Assembly (NCBI GenBank): GCA_946631805.1
Contig: CAMPAJ010000078.1
Span: 1-7,474, forward strand
From: an uncultured Eggerthellaceae bacterium
GTDB lineage: Bacteria > Actinomycetota > Coriobacteriia > Coriobacteriales > Eggerthellaceae
Length of the DNA stretch: 7,474 nt
Direction: 5' to 3'
In this document: piece by piece, positions 6,408-7,474 of the stretch
Layout: every line of letters begins with the position of its first letter
How positions within the stretch are numbered: position 1 is the first letter of the stretch
Translations under genes and position numbers: made by a program
The notes under the pieces: model-generated
What the model was told of the DNA's origin: nothing
Seen by the model: only the letters and a program-made list of their open reading frames with translations
The model's database searches: none

Positions 6408-6413
6408 ATTATA
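6408..6413 (-). promoter_or_regulatory. -10 box (TATAAT) of the nucleoside hydrolase-kinase operon
   Basis: A perfect TATAAT on the minus strand ends 28 nt before the ATG at 6379. No good -35 lies at 16-18 nt spacing (CGTGCG at 17). Between the -10 and the ribosome binding site is an 8-bp palindrome TACATGTA (6397-6404), possibly an operator. As at the NhaC-family operon, a perfect -10 in the form TATAATAG goes with a poor -35. Confidence 0.5.
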
Positions 6414-6591
6414 GGACAAGGGCTAACAAGCGCACGCAGCCCTCAGTCGGGCAAAAGCTCGCCCTTCAAATCGGGGGTCAACGGCACCGAACCCAAATGC
6501 ATCACGTCGTGAACTTCAGAGCGGCCCGAAAATGAGCTGCCGGAACGTTCTGCGACTCATTTGAGCCTCTATTTTCGCTTCGGCGCGCTCA
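6414..6591. other. Gene-free stretch upstream of the hydrolase operon, with palindromes
   Basis: No supportable gene. Together with the next features it forms 509 nt without genes (6380-6888). A minus-strand frame of 37 codons (6556-6443, ending LKGELLPD) has no start with an RBS and no family I recognise; it could be a gene remnant. GGGC/GCCC (6449-6452, 6461-6464) forms a weak hairpin. From 6527 rightwards it is dense in inverted repeats, described separately. Confidence 0.4.
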
Positions 6592-6596
6592 AAATG
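6530..6596. repeat. Nested inverted repeats flanking the MITE-like element
   Basis: AAATGAG (6530-6536) pairs with CTCATTT (6556-6562), enclosing the palindrome GAACGTTC (6543-6550). The same right arm also pairs onwards: TTTGAGC (6560-6566) with GCTCAAA (6587-6593), whose loop contains CGC-TTCG-GCG (6576-6585), a stable UUCG tetraloop in RNA. The alternatives are mutually exclusive, so the segment could switch between two hairpins if transcribed. On the minus strand the text TGTCATTTTGAGCG is reminiscent of intergenic repeats common in many bacteria (from memory, not checked). Confidence 0.5.
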
Positions 6597-6759
6597 ACAA
6601 TTTTTCGTTTTCAGAGACAACATCATGAAAGATCATGAACATTTTGCCTGGTGAGTCATAAAGGGCTTTTTTGCGTTGCGCGGAAGCCGCAGCATTATCC
6701 CTGATGGCCAAAAGCCAACACCGAATGATATGTCTCTGAAAACCGATTTTTTGTCATTT
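6592..6759. mobile_element. MITE-like element of about 168 bp with terminal inverted repeats
   Basis: The left arm (6592-6619) and the reverse complement of the right arm (6731-6759) align over 29 columns with 24 identities: AAATGACAA, a 4-base swap (TTTT against AAAA), TCG, one gap, then TTTTCAGAGACA. Similarity continues weakly inwards (ATCAT). The interior of about 110 bp has no gene; it holds a direct repeat ATCATGAA (6622-6629 and 6632-6639) and small hairpins GCGG/CCGC and TGGC/GCCA. It is more AT-rich than its surroundings. Size, inverted ends and lack of coding capacity fit a non-autonomous miniature transposable element. No target-site duplication is evident and the outer boundary is uncertain by a few bases. 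A large regulatory hairpin is the alternative. Confidence 0.55.
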
Positions 6760-6818
6760 CCATCCCACATTCGCTGAAAATGGTCCACATCAAAGCGCTT
6801 CAAGACGGCTACTGCCGT

Positions 6819-6845
6819 AAAAAACGGGCCCCATGCGGGGCCCGT
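6819..6845 (-). terminator. Rho-independent terminator of the AGCS symporter gene
   Basis: On the minus strand ACGGGCCCC, loop GCAT, GGGGCCCGT form a perfect 9-bp GC-rich stem (6845-6837 with 6832-6824) followed at once by a run of six T. It lies 44 nt past the symporter stop codon, separating that gene from the repeat region and the hydrolase operon. Confidence 0.93.
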
Positions 6846-6888
6846 TCGTATATAAGCTGTTAAAGACGCCTGTAAAAAGACGCAACCG

Positions 6889-7474
6889 CTAATCGCTCAT
6901 ATGGCTGAACGCGATGCCGTCGTCGATGGTGGGCAGCTCTTCTCGGGTCTCGTGCCAGCACTCGGTAGCGGGCATGCCCGGAATGCTCGACGCGACGAAC
7001 ACCGGGTCGAGACCCTGACGTTTCTGCGCCTTGTAATCCTCAAGGGCCGCGAACGCCCACTTGCCCAGGATGAGGATGACGACGATGTTGATGACGGCCT
7101 CGATGCCCATGAAGATATCGGCGAGGTTCCAGGCAAGCGTCAAATTGGACTGCGCGCCGAAGAACACGACGATGGCGCACACGATGCGGAACACGTACAG
7201 CGCCGGCTGGCTCTGCGTGATGAACTTGAAGTTCTGCTCGGCGTAGAAGTAATTGCCGACGAGGCTCGAGAACGCGAACGCGAAGATGGCGATGGTCATG
7301 AAAACGATGCCCAGATCGCCGAATGCAAACAGCATGGTCTGCTGCACGAGCGGCATGTTGGTGAGCGCGTCGTCGGCGCCATTGCCGCCGAAGGGAGTAA
7401 GCGCCATGTTTTCCGGGTTCTGCACGAAGATCATGATCATGACGGCCGAGCACGTGCAGATGACGATCGTATCG
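6889..7474 (-). CDS. Sodium:alanine symporter family (AGCS) protein, N-terminus beyond window
   Basis: C-terminal 194 residues of an inner-membrane Na+-coupled amino-acid symporter (AGCS family, AlsT/DagA-like), importing alanine, glycine or possibly glutamine. The gene enters from the right edge in frame from codon 7473, so the first ATG in view (7440) is not the start. The first residues DTIVICTCSAV are the conserved AGCS segment of a late transmembrane helix. Further hydrophobic segments follow: FGDLGIVFMTIAIFAFAF, ALYVFRIVCAIVVFFGA and LADIFMGIEAVINIVVIL. NLADIFMG followed by a short cytosolic tail with DPVF and TECW is the usual AGCS ending, so the C-terminus is intact. A strong terminator follows 44 nt downstream, so it ends its transcript. 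The exact amino acid carried cannot be told. Confidence 0.92.
   Translation of the reverse strand, partial: DTIVICTCSAVMIMIFVQNPENMALTPFGGNGADDALTNMPLVQQTMLFAFGDLGIVFMTIAIFAFAFSSLVGNYFYAEQNFKFITQSQPALYVFRIVCAIVVFFGAQSNLTLAWNLADIFMGIEAVINIVVILILGKWAFAALEDYKAQKRQGLDPVFVASSIPGMPATECWHETREELPTIDDGIAFSHMSD

Noticed and set aside
5303..6535. Very long plus-strand open frame (410 codons) opposite the hydrolase and kinase genes
   Set aside because: Its translation is Arg/His-rich without family motifs and lies antisense to two genes with clear catalytic signatures; GC-rich coding DNA often leaves such open frames on the opposite strand.
6592..6759. CRISPR array or complete insertion sequence
   Set aside because: There is no regular repeat-spacer pattern, and the 168-bp element has no room or frame for a transposase; only inverted ends are present.
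1..7474. tRNA or rRNA genes
   Set aside because: Scanning the intergenic stretches on both strands by eye, I found no cloverleaf-like region with a T-arm motif and no rRNA-like sequence.

Overview
The window reads as ordinary bacterial chromosome: moderately high GC (about 60% by eye), tight gene packing, G/C-rich third codon positions and strong GGAGG-type ribosome binding sites. Gene content (NhaC-type antiporter, AGCS amino-acid symporter, YfcA-like TSUP permease, small NifX-like protein, nucleoside hydrolase with an APH-fold kinase) and protein style suggest an anaerobic gut-type actinobacterium of the Coriobacteriia/Eggerthellaceae. That placement is inference; no rRNA or marker gene is present.

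Layout. All genes but one are on the minus strand. (1) Positions 2637 down to 1: a three-gene unit, NhaC-family Na+/H+ antiporter, then an intact rhomboid protease 27 nt downstream, then an aldo/keto reductase whose ATG overlaps the rhomboid stop (ATGA); the reductase runs off the left edge. A perfect TATAAT -10 box lies inside an inverted repeat just upstream of the antiporter. (2) 2638-2900: a 263-nt gap with a long imperfect hairpin (2818-2862) and a doubtful 38-codon reading frame. (3) 2901-3275: a small NifX/NifB-type metallocluster-binding domain protein with a Cys/His tail and a plausible promoter. (4) 3276-3583: a 308-nt divergent intergenic region. (5) 3584-4333: a TSUP (TauE/SafE, YfcA-like) permease, the only plus-strand gene. 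(6) 4381-4415: a hairpin between convergent genes. (7) 6379 down to 4427: a two-gene operon, nucleoside hydrolase followed 3 nt later by an APH-fold phosphotransferase with an atypical catalytic loop, under a perfect TATAAT. (8) 6380-6888: a 509-nt gene-free stretch with a palindrome-rich segment and a 168-bp MITE-like element with 28/29-bp imperfect terminal inverted repeats, ending in a textbook terminator. (9) 6889-7474: the C-terminal part of an AGCS (sodium:alanine) symporter.

Working together. The clearest functional unit is the nucleoside hydrolase and kinase pair. By analogy with MTA nucleosidase and MTR kinase, the hydrolase could release a sugar that the kinase phosphorylates; the substrate is unknown. 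The antiporter, rhomboid and reductase are probably co-transcribed, but the sequence does not show why. The best candidates for something undescribed are the hydrolase/kinase pair, the kinase's altered catalytic loop, and the MITE-like palindromic region.
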